The notes beneath the pieces were generated by a model. That model searched no databases. It worked only from the letters and a program-made list of their open reading frames with translations, and was not told the DNA's origin. DNA of 64,000 bases. It comes from Saccharofermentans sp. (GTDB lineage: Bacteria; Bacillota; Clostridia; Saccharofermentanales; Saccharofermentanaceae). Each line of letters begins with the position of its first letter. Position 1 is the first letter of the stretch. The DNA lies in contig JAEFAZ010000004.1 in the NCBI GenBank assembly GCA_016292135.1, forward strand, positions 186,001 to 250,000, written 5' to 3'. Shown piece after piece: positions 49,946-59,056 of the stretch. A program made the translations under genes and the position numbers.

Positions 49946-51664
49946 TCACGCGTCAGCTTTGACGACTCTGTTCCTGCCGCCCTCCTTGGCAAGATATAAC
50001 CTGCCGTCTGCAACGCTTATATTCTCTTCGATCGTCTTCTCGGGATCGAAAAGATTACATCCGAAGCTCATCGTGCACCTTAAGATATTGCCATCTGCTT
50101 CGATATCTGACTCCATGAGCTTTACTCTGATCCGTTCGGCTTTTGCGGCAGCCCCGTCGAGGTCGGTATCACGCATCACCATTACGAACTCTTCTCCTCC
50201 CCAGCGGTAGACGCAGTCGGTATCAGAACACTCTGACTCGACAAGCTGAGCCACGAATGCCAGGACATCGTCACCTGCATTGTGGCCGTAGGTGTCGTTG
50301 ACTCTCTTGAACTTATCGATGTCACAGATGAAGACGGACATCGTCTTACCGGATCCCGGAAGCAGGTATTCCTTGTATTTCCCTCCGAAGTCGAAGTAAA
50401 ATCCCATCCTGTTCTTAAGTCCCGTGAGCTTGTCGTGGTGCGACTCCTCGAGGAAGGTCTCGGACTCCAATGCGATACCGCAGACAAGAGCTGCCAGGGA
50501 CAGTTTCTTGATGTCTGATCCGTCATCGAATCCGCTCTCATTGTTCTTGTTTATTATCTGCAGGGCTCCGATGCAGTCACCGTTGATATCGGCAACGGGA
50601 AGGACTAATACAGACCTGGTCTTATAGCCTGTCTGCCTGTCTATCTCCTGGTTGAAATCGGGATCCGAATAAGGATCGTTGGTGATCACGGTCGTCTTGT
50701 TCCTTAAGGCTTTGCCGACAAGACCCTTGCTGTCGGGCATAACGATCTTATCGACACCCGTAGCGGACATCGTCCAAATCTCTCCCTTCCTCTTGTCCCA
50801 CTTCCAGAAGCTCGCCCTGTCAGCATCGACGATCGTCTTGCCGAGTTCCGTAAGATAAGAGAAGAGCAAGGCGTGATCCTTGCTGTTATTCATGCACATG
50901 TCTTTATAAAGGCTGTCACTGATATCAAATATCCTGTCCAGTATCTTCTTGTCGTCTTCCATGTCATCTTCTCCTTTATCGAGAGGGGCAAGCTCTGCTC
51001 CGGTATCTTTCATTATCTCTTTTATCTTCTCTTCATCGTCAAGGTGCATGAGGAAGACCTTTACTCCACGCGAAGTCAGATCCCTGACCTGACCTGCCAG
51101 GTCTTCACAGTAAAGATGTACTCCCGACTTATGGGCCGAGACTTCGGTATAAAGAACCGATCCTGACTCAAGATATTTTCCGAAAGGCTCAAGCGTATTG
51201 GAATCTCCCGTATATATAACAGTCTTTCCTTCTATCTTAAGGCAGTATCCGAAACACCTGCCCTTAAGCTCCTCCGAATGAGTAACAGGAACTGCTCCCG
51301 TCAGCCACTCCTTATCAAGCTCCCCGCTTTCTGTAAGTTCATACCAGGAATCCTCACAGCCTTCGAGTCTCGAAAGAAGGAACTTGAGATCTTCCCTGAC
51401 TTCAGCCGAAGGCGCGACCACGGTGACGGGCGTCTTGGATGTGAAGAAGAGATAATCCACGAGCATTCCGATACCGCTGACGTGATCGCCGTGGGTATGG
51501 GTCACGAGCACGTAGATCCTGTCGTAAGCTGACAGATCCTTCTCCTTGAGAGACGCGAATGCCGACATGGAACAGTCGAGCAGGACCAGCTCATTGCCGG
51601 ATACAAAATATGCGCTGTTATGAGGTGCGTTGAAAGCGGACCCTCTTCCGAGAAACTTAAGCAT
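49946..51664 (-). CDS. metallo-beta-lactamase-fold / GAF / GGDEF fusion protein
   Basis: 572 residues, no TM or signal, so cytoplasmic. Residues 1-230 are an MBL-fold phosphodiesterase/RNase Z-like domain with all metal ligands: H56-x-H58-x-D60-H61, H129, D154 and H207. Residues about 255-405 are a GAF domain (LVGKALRNKTTVITNDP, VLVLPVADINGDCIGALQIINK). Residues about 410-572 are a GGDEF domain with D-K-L-T-G-L-K-N-R, CDIDKFKRVNDTYGHNAGD and the active motif G-G-E-E-F (489-493). The inhibitory I-site reads SDTD instead of RxxD. It should make c-di-GMP under GAF control; the MBL half may cleave a nucleotide or phosphodiester. It overlaps the CHASE2 cyclase gene by 8 bp. Confidence 0.9.
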   Translation of the reverse strand: MLKFLGRGSAFNAPHNSAYFVSGNELVLLDCSMSAFASLKEKDLSAYDRIYVLVTHTHGDHVSGIGMLVDYLFFTSKTPVTVVAPSAEVREDLKFLLSRLEGCEDSWYELTESGELDKEWLTGAVPVTHSEELKGRCFGYCLKIEGKTVIYTGDSNTLEPFGKYLESGSVLYTEVSAHKSGVHLYCEDLAGQVRDLTSRGVKVFLMHLDDEEKIKEIMKDTGAELAPLDKGEDDMEDDKKILDRIFDISDSLYKDMCMNNSKDHALLFSYLTELGKTIVDADRASFWKWDKRKGEIWTMSATGVDKIVMPDSKGLVGKALRNKTTVITNDPYSDPDFNQEIDRQTGYKTRSVLVLPVADINGDCIGALQIINKNNESGFDDGSDIKKLSLAALVCGIALESETFLEESHHDKLTGLKNRMGFYFDFGGKYKEYLLPGSGKTMSVFICDIDKFKRVNDTYGHNAGDDVLAFVAQLVESECSDTDCVYRWGGEEFVMVMRDTDLDGAAAKAERIRVKLMESDIEADGNILRCTMSFGCNLFDPEKTIEENISVADGRLYLAKEGGRNRVVKADA

Positions 51665-53456
51665 CTTTATCCTCCAGACCGGTAAGCTTTAAGACTTCGA
51701 ATCCGTCTGCCTTACCTTTCAGTTTTATCGTATCTCCCAGGGACTGGTAAGTTATCCTGTCCTTGAGTTCGTCGGCTACGGCACGGCTTATGTAGACGGT
51801 TCCCGCTGGAGCATTCGCCTCGAGTCTTGCCGACGTGTTGACCGTATCTCCGATCGCCGTATAATCCATGCGTCTTTCAGAACCCATGTTGCCGACGACT
51901 GCAGGTCCATAGTGGACTCCGACACCGACATTGAGTTCTTCCCCGATCTCTTCCTTAAGTTTCGCAGACAGTTTCTTTGCGCCTTCGACGATATCAAGAG
52001 CCGCGCGCACAGCATGGAAGACAGGATCGGGATCTTCTATGGGAGCTCCCCAGAAAGCCATGGTCGCATCTCCTATGAACTTATCGAGCGTACCCTTGTT
52101 CTCCTCGATACAGGAACTCGTCATGGAAAGATACCGGTTCAGGATATGGACTACTTCTTCAGGAGAGAGCCTCTCCGACATCGTAGTAAATCCCCTGATG
52201 TCCACGAAGAGGACAGCTATGTTGCATAACTTTCCTCCGAGCTTTAAGTTGTCCGTTCCTTCCTTTAAGATCTCGCCAACGATGTTGGGAGCAACATATC
52301 TTTCGAATGTCCTTGTTACCTGCTGCCTTGCGATCACCGCGCGGATGTAGTTGGCCGCAATGCTCGTGATGAAGAGCAGGATAAGGCTTAAGGGGATCCA
52401 GAGGGCATGAACGATAATGCCTGCAGAATAGAGCCATACCGATGCCAGTACGGATAGCACTACGAGGACGATCAGCACAGGTATCGAATAACGGAACTTT
52501 CTTCTGTCACAGAAGAGGAAGAAAGCGAAAGACAATACAAAGAGCACTGCGAGCTGGGCAATATCGGGTGCTTCCCTCTTGTACCTGCCGTCTAATACAG
52601 CCTGTAAGACATTGGCATGGTATTCGACTCCATACATCTCCTTTGCTCTTGCGATCGGAGTAAAGAATGAATCCTGAAGTCCCGAAGCATAAGGTCCTAT
52701 GAGAACGATCTTGCCGCTGTAGTAAGAAGAAGGCACTTCACCATTTATCAGTTTGGAAAGGGATATATTCTCGTAGAAATCTCCCGGGACGGCAGTGAAG
52801 GAAACATAAAACCGGCCTCTGGAATCCAAGGGCGGTTGTTCCAGGCTGATGCCATTCTTCTCAGCATATTTTTTCGCAGTCACAAAGGGAAGAGAATACA
52901 CGCGTCCCTTGTCCGAATCAAGATAGAGGATACTGTGGCGCAATATGCCGTCCGTATCGTACATCGTGTTTATGTGCCCCTGGTCCGTCACGTCTTTCAG
53001 AGCGTCGAAAGGTTCCTCATAGTTTAAAACGGCGTAATCATCGTAAATGAACTTATTGTCACGGTAGACCGTCTTCTTGCCAAAGGAGGCTTCGGTAGCC
53101 GTTACGACATTCCCGAGCTTGGCACAGGCGGCAGCAAGTCTCTCATCCGCTTCAGGGTCCGTCTGTCCCGCATAAAGAGCATCGACCGCAACTACAGCGG
53201 GAAGATTATCAGGATCTTTGGCCAGGGCTTCAAGAGCGGAAGCCATTACCGTACGGTCCCAGGTGTTATAAGGACCGAATTCCTTAAAATCGTCTTCGCT
53301 GATACCGATGATCTTGATGTCGCCGGGGATGGCTTCGGGCGTCTGATAGAGTTCGTCGCAGAGCCAAAGATCCGCGCGGTTTAAGACCTGTGTTCCGCAC
53401 AGGACTGTTACTGCCAGAGCGGCAGCCGCCGAGAATATCAGAGTCTTAATCTTCAC
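51657..53456 (-). CDS. CHASE2-domain class III adenylate cyclase
   Basis: 599 residues. N-terminal TM (about 5-23), extracytoplasmic CHASE2 sensor (about 25-290: IKIIGISEDDF, FGPYNTWDR, INTMYDTDGILRHS, SGKIVLIGPYASGLQDSFFTP), three TM helices (about 298-372) and a C-terminal cyclase domain (about 405-590). Catalytic set: metal Asp in LFVDIRGFT and GDATMAFWG, purine-specifying Lys in LDKFIGD and Thr in DYTAIGD, transition-state Asn/Arg in VNTSARLEA. The K/T pair indicates ATP, so cAMP is expected. It lies 8 bp after the FecR-domain gene. Confidence 0.95.
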   Translation of the reverse strand: MKIKTLIFSAAAALAVTVLCGTQVLNRADLWLCDELYQTPEAIPGDIKIIGISEDDFKEFGPYNTWDRTVMASALEALAKDPDNLPAVVAVDALYAGQTDPEADERLAAACAKLGNVVTATEASFGKKTVYRDNKFIYDDYAVLNYEEPFDALKDVTDQGHINTMYDTDGILRHSILYLDSDKGRVYSLPFVTAKKYAEKNGISLEQPPLDSRGRFYVSFTAVPGDFYENISLSKLINGEVPSSYYSGKIVLIGPYASGLQDSFFTPIARAKEMYGVEYHANVLQAVLDGRYKREAPDIAQLAVLFVLSFAFFLFCDRRKFRYSIPVLIVLVVLSVLASVWLYSAGIIVHALWIPLSLILLFITSIAANYIRAVIARQQVTRTFERYVAPNIVGEILKEGTDNLKLGGKLCNIAVLFVDIRGFTTMSERLSPEEVVHILNRYLSMTSSCIEENKGTLDKFIGDATMAFWGAPIEDPDPVFHAVRAALDIVEGAKKLSAKLKEEIGEELNVGVGVHYGPAVVGNMGSERRMDYTAIGDTVNTSARLEANAPAGTVYISRAVADELKDRITYQSLGDTIKLKGKADGFEVLKLTGLEDKDA

Positions 53457-53464
53457 AGATCCCG

Positions 53465-54856
53465 TTACCTGTATGTCTCTTCGTAATAGACAACCTTCCT
53501 GCCGTTCTTGGTATAGTAATAGGTCTCCGTCACTGCATTGCCTTCTTCGGAATATTTATACTTAAGCTTTATCCATTTGCCGTCAACATAGCCTATATAA
53601 CCGCCGTCCTCACCGGTCGTATCATCCGTGCCCCAAAAGATGAAGATCAGGTTATCTTCATCCCACTGGACTTCCTCCATATAACCCGAAGGAATACTGT
53701 CCCTGTCAGGTATCTTAGGAGCAGGAGTCGGACTTGGCGTAGGTGTGGATGTGGGCGTCGGTGAAGGTGTTGCCGTCGGTGTAGCCGTAGGCTCCGGCGG
53801 AGCTTCGGTAGGTTCAGGATCCGTCCAGCTGCTTCCCGAAGGATCGGTATCAGTGGGAGTAGGTGTCGGTTCTTCCGTGGGTGTCGGGACAGGCGTGGGT
53901 GTCAGCGTCGGCTCGGCATCCTTCGCGGGAGTCGGTGTGGCGCTGCCTCCCGGTGTTGGCGTGGCTGTCCCTTCCGGCGTTACCGTAGGCGTGATCTCTG
54001 CATCTCCCTGCGGAGTCGGCGTAGCTGTCACTTCCGTTTCACCGGGAGCTTCTGTCGGAGTAGGTGTTATTTCTTCAGAAGGCTCAATGGCATCGTTGAG
54101 TATATCCAGCAGTTTCTTCTTGTCCCAACCCGTATCGGCACAGATCTTATCTATCAGCTGGTCGTTGTCTATGATATTACGGATGATATCCCTCGGAACA
54201 TCATCTTCCGAGAGTTTATCAAGATGGAATTCAACACTGTCTTTGGTACGGTCGTTGAAAAGATATACCGTCGCCTGTTCTCCGCCTCTTATCTCAGCCG
54301 TCTTCACTTCTCCGGTATCGGGATTGCGTCCGATGATCTTGACCACGCCGTCAGTTACAACTATCGCTTCTCTTCCTTCTTCATCGTAATAGATGTAGCC
54401 CGATGTGCCTCTGATGCCGGCGGTCATGTTGGATGTCTCGATCTCAAAGACCTCATCTTCTTTTAAGTGTTCGGTGACCTCAAAGAAGAGCGCGCCCTTG
54501 GTAAGCTTGAGTTCGAGCTTCTTGCGGTTCTTGCGGAATTCCGCCCTGCTGTCGGATTGGAGAGTTACAATCTTAGTATCGTCAAGGCTTACGGATGCAA
54601 GTCCGTCAGAACCGGTATTGAGCGCGTCACCGGACTGGAATCTTATATTGTCCATGACTGGTTTGGACGTGCCGTTGTTATCCTCGATGTTAACGGTTCC
54701 CTCTACGCGGAGGAGCCTCATCGTGGTTGCAAGATAATTGTTGTTTGCGATAAGGATACATACTGCAACAGCGGCTATCACGATGACCGCGGCAGAGACA
54801 GAAAGAATTATCTTCTTCCGTTTCGACAATCCTTTGATCTTGTTGATTAATGCCAT
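53465..54856 (-). CDS. FecR-domain membrane protein with Pro/Thr stalk
   Basis: 463 residues. One TM helix (about 14-36), then an outer FecR domain (about 45-195: VEGTVNIEDN, IRFQSGDALNTGSDGLASVSLDDTKIVTLQSDS, ALFFEVTEHLK, FEIETSNMTAGIRGTSGYI), a helical segment (about 210-260), a long PT/TP-rich stalk (about 262-385) and a C-terminal beta domain of about 75 residues with aromatic repeats. Stand-alone FecR proteins recurrently neighbour CHASE2 cyclases in other bacteria and probably act as external sensors or scaffolds. First gene of the three-gene signalling operon; an extended -10 TGATATAAT lies at 54891-54899. Confidence 0.88.
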   Translation of the reverse strand: MALINKIKGLSKRKKIILSVSAAVIVIAAVAVCILIANNNYLATTMRLLRVEGTVNIEDNNGTSKPVMDNIRFQSGDALNTGSDGLASVSLDDTKIVTLQSDSRAEFRKNRKKLELKLTKGALFFEVTEHLKEDEVFEIETSNMTAGIRGTSGYIYYDEEGREAIVVTDGVVKIIGRNPDTGEVKTAEIRGGEQATVYLFNDRTKDSVEFHLDKLSEDDVPRDIIRNIIDNDQLIDKICADTGWDKKKLLDILNDAIEPSEEITPTPTEAPGETEVTATPTPQGDAEITPTVTPEGTATPTPGGSATPTPAKDAEPTLTPTPVPTPTEEPTPTPTDTDPSGSSWTDPEPTEAPPEPTATPTATPSPTPTSTPTPSPTPAPKIPDRDSIPSGYMEEVQWDEDNLIFIFWGTDDTTGEDGGYIGYVDGKWIKLKYKYSEEGNAVTETYYYTKNGRKVVYYEETYR

Positions 54857-54890
54857 AGGATGACCTCTTGGATCTAAAGAACTGAAATAA

Positions 54891-54899
54891 TTATATCAC
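54891..54899 (-). promoter_or_regulatory. extended -10 promoter of the FecR/CHASE2/MBL-GGDEF operon
   Basis: Minus strand TGATATAAT, 34 bp before the ATG at 54856, in the 86-bp divergent region. The -35 region is weak, as extended -10 promoters allow. Confidence 0.6.
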
Positions 54900-54920
54900 A
54901 CTTGAAGGTGACGGACTCCC

Positions 54921-54943
54921 GTGATGGGTTATAATCAACTGTA
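54921..54943 (+). promoter_or_regulatory. promoter of the FkbM gene, predicted leaderless
   Basis: TATAAT at 54930-54935 ends only 7 nt before the ATG at 54943, so transcription should begin at or next to the start codon. No Shine-Dalgarno is present. -35 candidate GTGACG is 16 bp upstream. Confidence 0.55.
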
Positions 54944-56016
54944 TGGAAGATCTTTGGACATACCTTAAAGAAGAATACGGCAAGGGCCGCCCCATAGTAC
55001 TCTACGGCACCGGCGACGGCGCCGACAAGATACTGGCAAGACTTGAAGAAGATAATATCGAAGTCTCCGGGGTTTTCGCGAGCGACGGTTTCGTGCGCGA
55101 CAGATCCTACCGAGGATTGAAAGTCGAATCCTTCGATGCGCTGACATCCCGCCTGACCGACCCTGTCGTACTCGTATCTTTCGGATCTTCAAGACCTGAA
55201 GTAATAAGCGCGATAGACGGTATAGATTCCCGCTCCGAGTGCTACGCGCCTGACGTTCCCGTCTGCGGAGGGGAGGTTTTCGATAAGACCTTTTTCGAAA
55301 AGCATAAGAATGAGACAGATGAGGTTTACTCTCTTCTTGCAGATGATCCTTCACGCATCTGCATGGACAGCCTTATCAAGGCCAGACTTACGGGTAAGAT
55401 TAGTTATCTTCACGATGCGGAGTGCACGCCTGATGACATCTTCTCCCTGATAGATCTTCCTGATGACGCAGTCTTCTTTGACCTGGGAGCTTATAACGGC
55501 GACACGGTAAGAGAATACCTGTCGCGCTTCCCTTCCATAAAGGATATCGTCGCAGTCGAACCGGAACCCCATAACCATAAAAAACTGGAAAAGACCGCAT
55601 CGGAAATATCTTCCGGAAGGGACATAAGAGTCATCTCATTCCGTGCCCTTATCTCTGATTCATGCCATGAATCTTCGGTCACTGCATCGGCAAGAGGGCG
55701 CGGCACGAGAGGGGATCCTTCGCAGGCAAAGACCATCGCAACTGATGCCGTCACTGTCGATCACCTTGCTGAGATCACGGGCCTTGTCCCGGATCTCATT
55801 AAGTTCGATATCGAAGGATTTGAAACTGCCGGGATCAGGGGCGCTGAAAAGACCATCAGGGACCACCGTCCGATAATGAGGATCGCATGTTACCACAAGA
55901 GCGAAGACATCTTCCGCATCCCTTTGGAAGTACTTAAGATCAACAGCAGTTACCGGGTCTTCCTGAGACATCTTCCTTCTGTCCCCGGATGGGACACTGA
56001 CTTCGTCTTCATCTGA
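54943..56016 (+). CDS. FkbM-family methyltransferase with N-terminal Rossmann-like domain
   Basis: 357 residues. Residues 1-125 resemble a nucleotide/sugar-binding Rossmann-like domain (PIVLYGTGDGADKILARLEEDNIEVSGVFASD). From about 175 comes an FkbM methyltransferase: AdoMet motif VFFDLGAYNGDTVREYL, acidic strand end AVEPEPHNHKKL, then DLIKFDIEGFETAGIRGAEKTI and a C-terminal aromatic strand. FkbM enzymes O-methylate sugars or polyketides; the two-part layout is common in polysaccharide loci. A link to the nearby signalling genes is positional only. Confidence 0.87.
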   Translation: MEDLWTYLKEEYGKGRPIVLYGTGDGADKILARLEEDNIEVSGVFASDGFVRDRSYRGLKVESFDALTSRLTDPVVLVSFGSSRPEVISAIDGIDSRSECYAPDVPVCGGEVFDKTFFEKHKNETDEVYSLLADDPSRICMDSLIKARLTGKISYLHDAECTPDDIFSLIDLPDDAVFFDLGAYNGDTVREYLSRFPSIKDIVAVEPEPHNHKKLEKTASEISSGRDIRVISFRALISDSCHESSVTASARGRGTRGDPSQAKTIATDAVTVDHLAEITGLVPDLIKFDIEGFETAGIRGAEKTIRDHRPIMRIACYHKSEDIFRIPLEVLKINSSYRVFLRHLPSVPGWDTDFVFI

Positions 56017-56125
56017 CATCCATTTTTTCATCTCCGTTTGTTATCAATAAGTTTAAATTGTTAACAAATCAGCACTGTATAATCAAAGTATATCTAAGTA
56101 CATTGCTTCATCAGCGGAGGTCCGT

Positions 56126-57679
56126 ATGTTACTGAAGATATATCTGAAGATCGGATCAGACGAACTGAGATCCGCAATGTCCGGGATCAATACGGATCTC
56201 CGGCATCTTGCCACGGAATTCGATGTAACAGGTCTCCCTTCAGGGATACCCGAGGATCACATAGCACTTATAGTATCCGACGACACATCTTCCTTTATAG
56301 CATGCGAAGCTCTGGAAAACACTCCTCTCAAAAAGGTCTATAACATCTTCTACGGCGAAGCAGACGAAGAGATCTTCGCCAAGGCGGACGATGTTTTCCC
56401 GGCATCCGAGACTTCCGCCGCGACCGCCTTAAGGCTAAGCCGCTTCATCGAACATATTGCTTCGGATTTCGATGCGTGGATCTATAACTCCATGCTTTAC
56501 ACGACGATAAACAGCCTTCCTGATCTCATCTGGTATAAGAACGCCAAGGGTGCGCATATCGCAGTCAACAACTCTTTCTGCAAGACGGTCCATAAGACCC
56601 TGGACCAGATCAGGGGACGCGGTCATTACTACATCTGGGACATCACTCCGGAGGAATATGAAGCCGGTGAATATGTCTGCATGGAATCCGAGACCGAGAC
56701 CATGGAAGCCGGAAGGACCTGCATCTTCGATGAGCCCCTCAAGACCGGAGAAGGCATGAAGCAGCTGCAGACCTATAAGACGCCCCTCTACGATCCCTTC
56801 GGCAATATCTTCGGAACCGTGGGGATCGCCAAGGATGTTACCGATTTTGCCAACATGGGTCTCGCCCTGTCGATCCTGGTCGAGAACGTGCCCTTCCCTC
56901 TCATCCTCTGCGACAACGACTGGGAGACAGTCAAGATAAACAGCGCTTTCGCCGGCCTGATCGGGATAGATGCAAATTCTTCTTTCAACTATATCCTGTG
57001 GAAGGAAAAGAACCTTAAGAGCGAGAGCCATATGCACGCAACGGGAGAGAGAGCAACGATGCGTAACGAATGCTCTTATGTGCGTGACGGCAAGGAAATG
57101 TTTTTCGTGGTCACCGAAAGAGTCATCTACGATTACTTCGACAACCCCTCGGGACACATAATCCTGCTCCGCGACATAACGCTCGAGAAGACTTACGAGC
57201 AGGACATCCTGAAGGCCGCCAATACCGATGTATTAACGGGGCTTTTCAACCGCCGTTATCTCTACTCTTATCTCAAGAACAACACAGGTTCTCCCATGAC
57301 CCTGCTCTATATGGATCTCGACAGATTTAAGGAAGTCAACGACAAGTTCGGTCATTCGCGCGGTGACGATGTCCTCAAGAAGACCGCCGAACTGATCCGG
57401 AAGTTCTTCCCGGAATCCATCGCCGCAAGACTCGGCGGAGATGAATTCGCAGTCCTCTTCAACGGCCTTCCGGATGAAGACGTGCTCGCCAATGACATGA
57501 AAGATTTCGAAGCGGGTGTTACCGGTCTTGTCCGCAGGGACAGCGATGACGATCCTTACCTGTCGGTAAGCATAGGTGTCGTAAGATGCGATTCGGTCGA
57601 GGACATCGACTCCTTCATCTACGCGGGCGACAGCAACATGTACGAGATCAAGAAAGAACACCACAAGATAAATCACTGA
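56126..57679 (+). CDS. PAS-PAS-GGDEF diguanylate cyclase
   Basis: 517 residues, cytoplasmic. Residues 1-110 form a degenerate receiver-like domain (HIALIVSDDTSSFIACEALENTPLKKVYNIFYG) without a clear phospho-Asp set. Two PAS domains follow (about 125-245, INSLPDLIWYKNAKGAHIAVNNSFC; about 250-355, VPFPLILCDNDWETVKINSAFAGLIG). The GGDEF domain (about 365-517) has DVLTGLFNRRYLY, YMDLDRFKEVNDKFGHSRGDDVL and G-G-D-E-F at 437-441. The I-site position reads FPES, so product inhibition is probably lost. With the MBL-GAF-GGDEF protein, two diguanylate cyclases lie within 8 kb. Confidence 0.93.
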   Translation: MLLKIYLKIGSDELRSAMSGINTDLRHLATEFDVTGLPSGIPEDHIALIVSDDTSSFIACEALENTPLKKVYNIFYGEADEEIFAKADDVFPASETSAATALRLSRFIEHIASDFDAWIYNSMLYTTINSLPDLIWYKNAKGAHIAVNNSFCKTVHKTLDQIRGRGHYYIWDITPEEYEAGEYVCMESETETMEAGRTCIFDEPLKTGEGMKQLQTYKTPLYDPFGNIFGTVGIAKDVTDFANMGLALSILVENVPFPLILCDNDWETVKINSAFAGLIGIDANSSFNYILWKEKNLKSESHMHATGERATMRNECSYVRDGKEMFFVVTERVIYDYFDNPSGHIILLRDITLEKTYEQDILKAANTDVLTGLFNRRYLYSYLKNNTGSPMTLLYMDLDRFKEVNDKFGHSRGDDVLKKTAELIRKFFPESIAARLGGDEFAVLFNGLPDEDVLANDMKDFEAGVTGLVRRDSDDDPYLSVSIGVVRCDSVEDIDSFIYAGDSNMYEIKKEHHKINH

Positions 57680-57734
57680 TATTTCCTTTTCAGATCTCCT
57701 TTTTGTATGGTAACCTCCGGTTTACTATGTGTTC

Positions 57735-57763
57735 TTGACAACATCTTCTGCAAATATTATCAT
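57735..57763 (+). promoter_or_regulatory. sigma-A promoter of beta-lactamase-family gene 1
   Basis: TTGACA (57735-57740), 17-bp spacer, TATCAT (57758-57763); start of transcription about 57770. Confidence 0.85.
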
Positions 57764-57771
57764 TCAACTGC

Positions 57772-57789
57772 AGTAACCATTTTGTTACC
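57772..57789 (+). promoter_or_regulatory. operator palindrome of beta-lactamase-family gene 1
   Basis: AGTAAC-CATTTT-GTTACC, beginning 8 bp after the -10. The same palindrome at the same distance occurs before gene 2 (60342-60359). Confidence 0.75.
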
Positions 57790-57810
57790 ATAAAGAATAA
57801 GGAGACAACC

Positions 57811-59040
57811 ATGAGGAAAATAATCGCTTCAATACTTATCACTGCAGTCTGTCTCGGAGCATGTTCCTGCACAGCTGCAACGGGAACGGACAACAGCACG
57901 ATAACGACAACAGACGCAACAACTGCTGCAGCAACATCTGAGACAAGCAAGGAATCTATAGAGACTTCCTCTGCGGAAACAACAGCAGCCTACTGCGACT
58001 CAGGTCTCCTTAAGGGACTTAAGATCGAGAAGAACAACATTTTCGTAACGGAAGATGAAGACTGCGAAAAGCTTTTAAGGTGGGTTACCGCATCCGCTAA
58101 GGAGAAGAATTACGACGGTTCAGTTCTCATAGCAACAGACGACGGCATCATCCTTTACGGAGGACCCAATGCTAAGACGACAACGGGCGATCCCGTTGAC
58201 CCCTATACCGTGTATGAGATCGGTTCCGTAACAAAGACTTTCACGGCAGTCGAAATAATGAAGCTCATCGAACAGGGCAAGCTCAGCCTGGACGATAAGC
58301 TGACGGACTTCTTCCCGAAGTTCAAGAACGGCAAAAATATAACAATAGCAAACCTTCTTAACATGCAGTCCGGCATACCGGATTATGTTAACGATTCAAT
58401 GACCTTTTTCAAGTTGGAAAACATAAATGATTTTGAAAAATATTATAGCAATGACGGATTGTCTGATGAAGAATTCCTGGATTATCTTTACAAGAATAAG
58501 CTGTTGTTCGAACCCGGTACGGAAGTGTCTTACAGCAATACGAATTACCATCTGCTGGCTCTGATAATCGAAAAGATCGAAGGCATAAGCTACAGCGAGA
58601 CCATTAAGAGGGACATCTTCGATCCTCTCGGAATGGAACATTCAAGTGCAACGGCATACGGTGATGAGACAAGCATTCCTGATGAATTCGCGGGCGGTTA
58701 TCACACTTTCCAGAACGGGTCGAGAGGAGCAGGAGACATCCACTCCTGCATGGCGGATCTTCTGATCTTCGACAGGGCCCTGTTCGGAGGCAGGCTCGTC
58801 AGCGAAGATTCGCTTAAGACCATGATGGATTTCAAGAAGGGTGAATACGGATGCGCTCTCTTCCCGTATGGAGAACATGCATACGGTCACTCGGGATCTG
58901 TCACGAGTTATGTTACCCAGAATGTAGTGATCGAGACTGAAAGCCGCGGCAAGATCTACTTTATCGCTTCAACCTCGACAGTCAGGGGACCTGCCTGTAT
59001 AGATGAAATGCTGCACAAGGCAATAGGAGCGCTCGAATAG
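57811..59040 (+). CDS. beta-lactamase-family serine hydrolase lipoprotein (gene 1)
   Basis: 409 residues. Lipoprotein signal (LGACSC, Cys18 or Cys20) and a Ser/Thr spacer, then a class C beta-lactamase/DD-peptidase fold. The catalytic S139-V-T-K142 lies in YEIGSVTKTFTAVE, the second motif is Y241-S-N243, and the third is H360-S-G362 (class-C-type HxG in place of KTG). NLLNMQSGIPDY is typical of the estB/PBP4*-like branch, so peptidase or esterase activity is likelier than drug hydrolysis. GGAG precedes the ATG. It converges with its paralogue, 16 bp between stops. Confidence 0.93.
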   Translation: MRKIIASILITAVCLGACSCTAATGTDNSTITTTDATTAAATSETSKESIETSSAETTAAYCDSGLLKGLKIEKNNIFVTEDEDCEKLLRWVTASAKEKNYDGSVLIATDDGIILYGGPNAKTTTGDPVDPYTVYEIGSVTKTFTAVEIMKLIEQGKLSLDDKLTDFFPKFKNGKNITIANLLNMQSGIPDYVNDSMTFFKLENINDFEKYYSNDGLSDEEFLDYLYKNKLLFEPGTEVSYSNTNYHLLALIIEKIEGISYSETIKRDIFDPLGMEHSSATAYGDETSIPDEFAGGYHTFQNGSRGAGDIHSCMADLLIFDRALFGGRLVSEDSLKTMMDFKKGEYGCALFPYGEHAYGHSGSVTSYVTQNVVIETESRGKIYFIASTSTVRGPACIDEMLHKAIGALE

Positions 59041-59056
59041 CGGTATCGATACTGTC

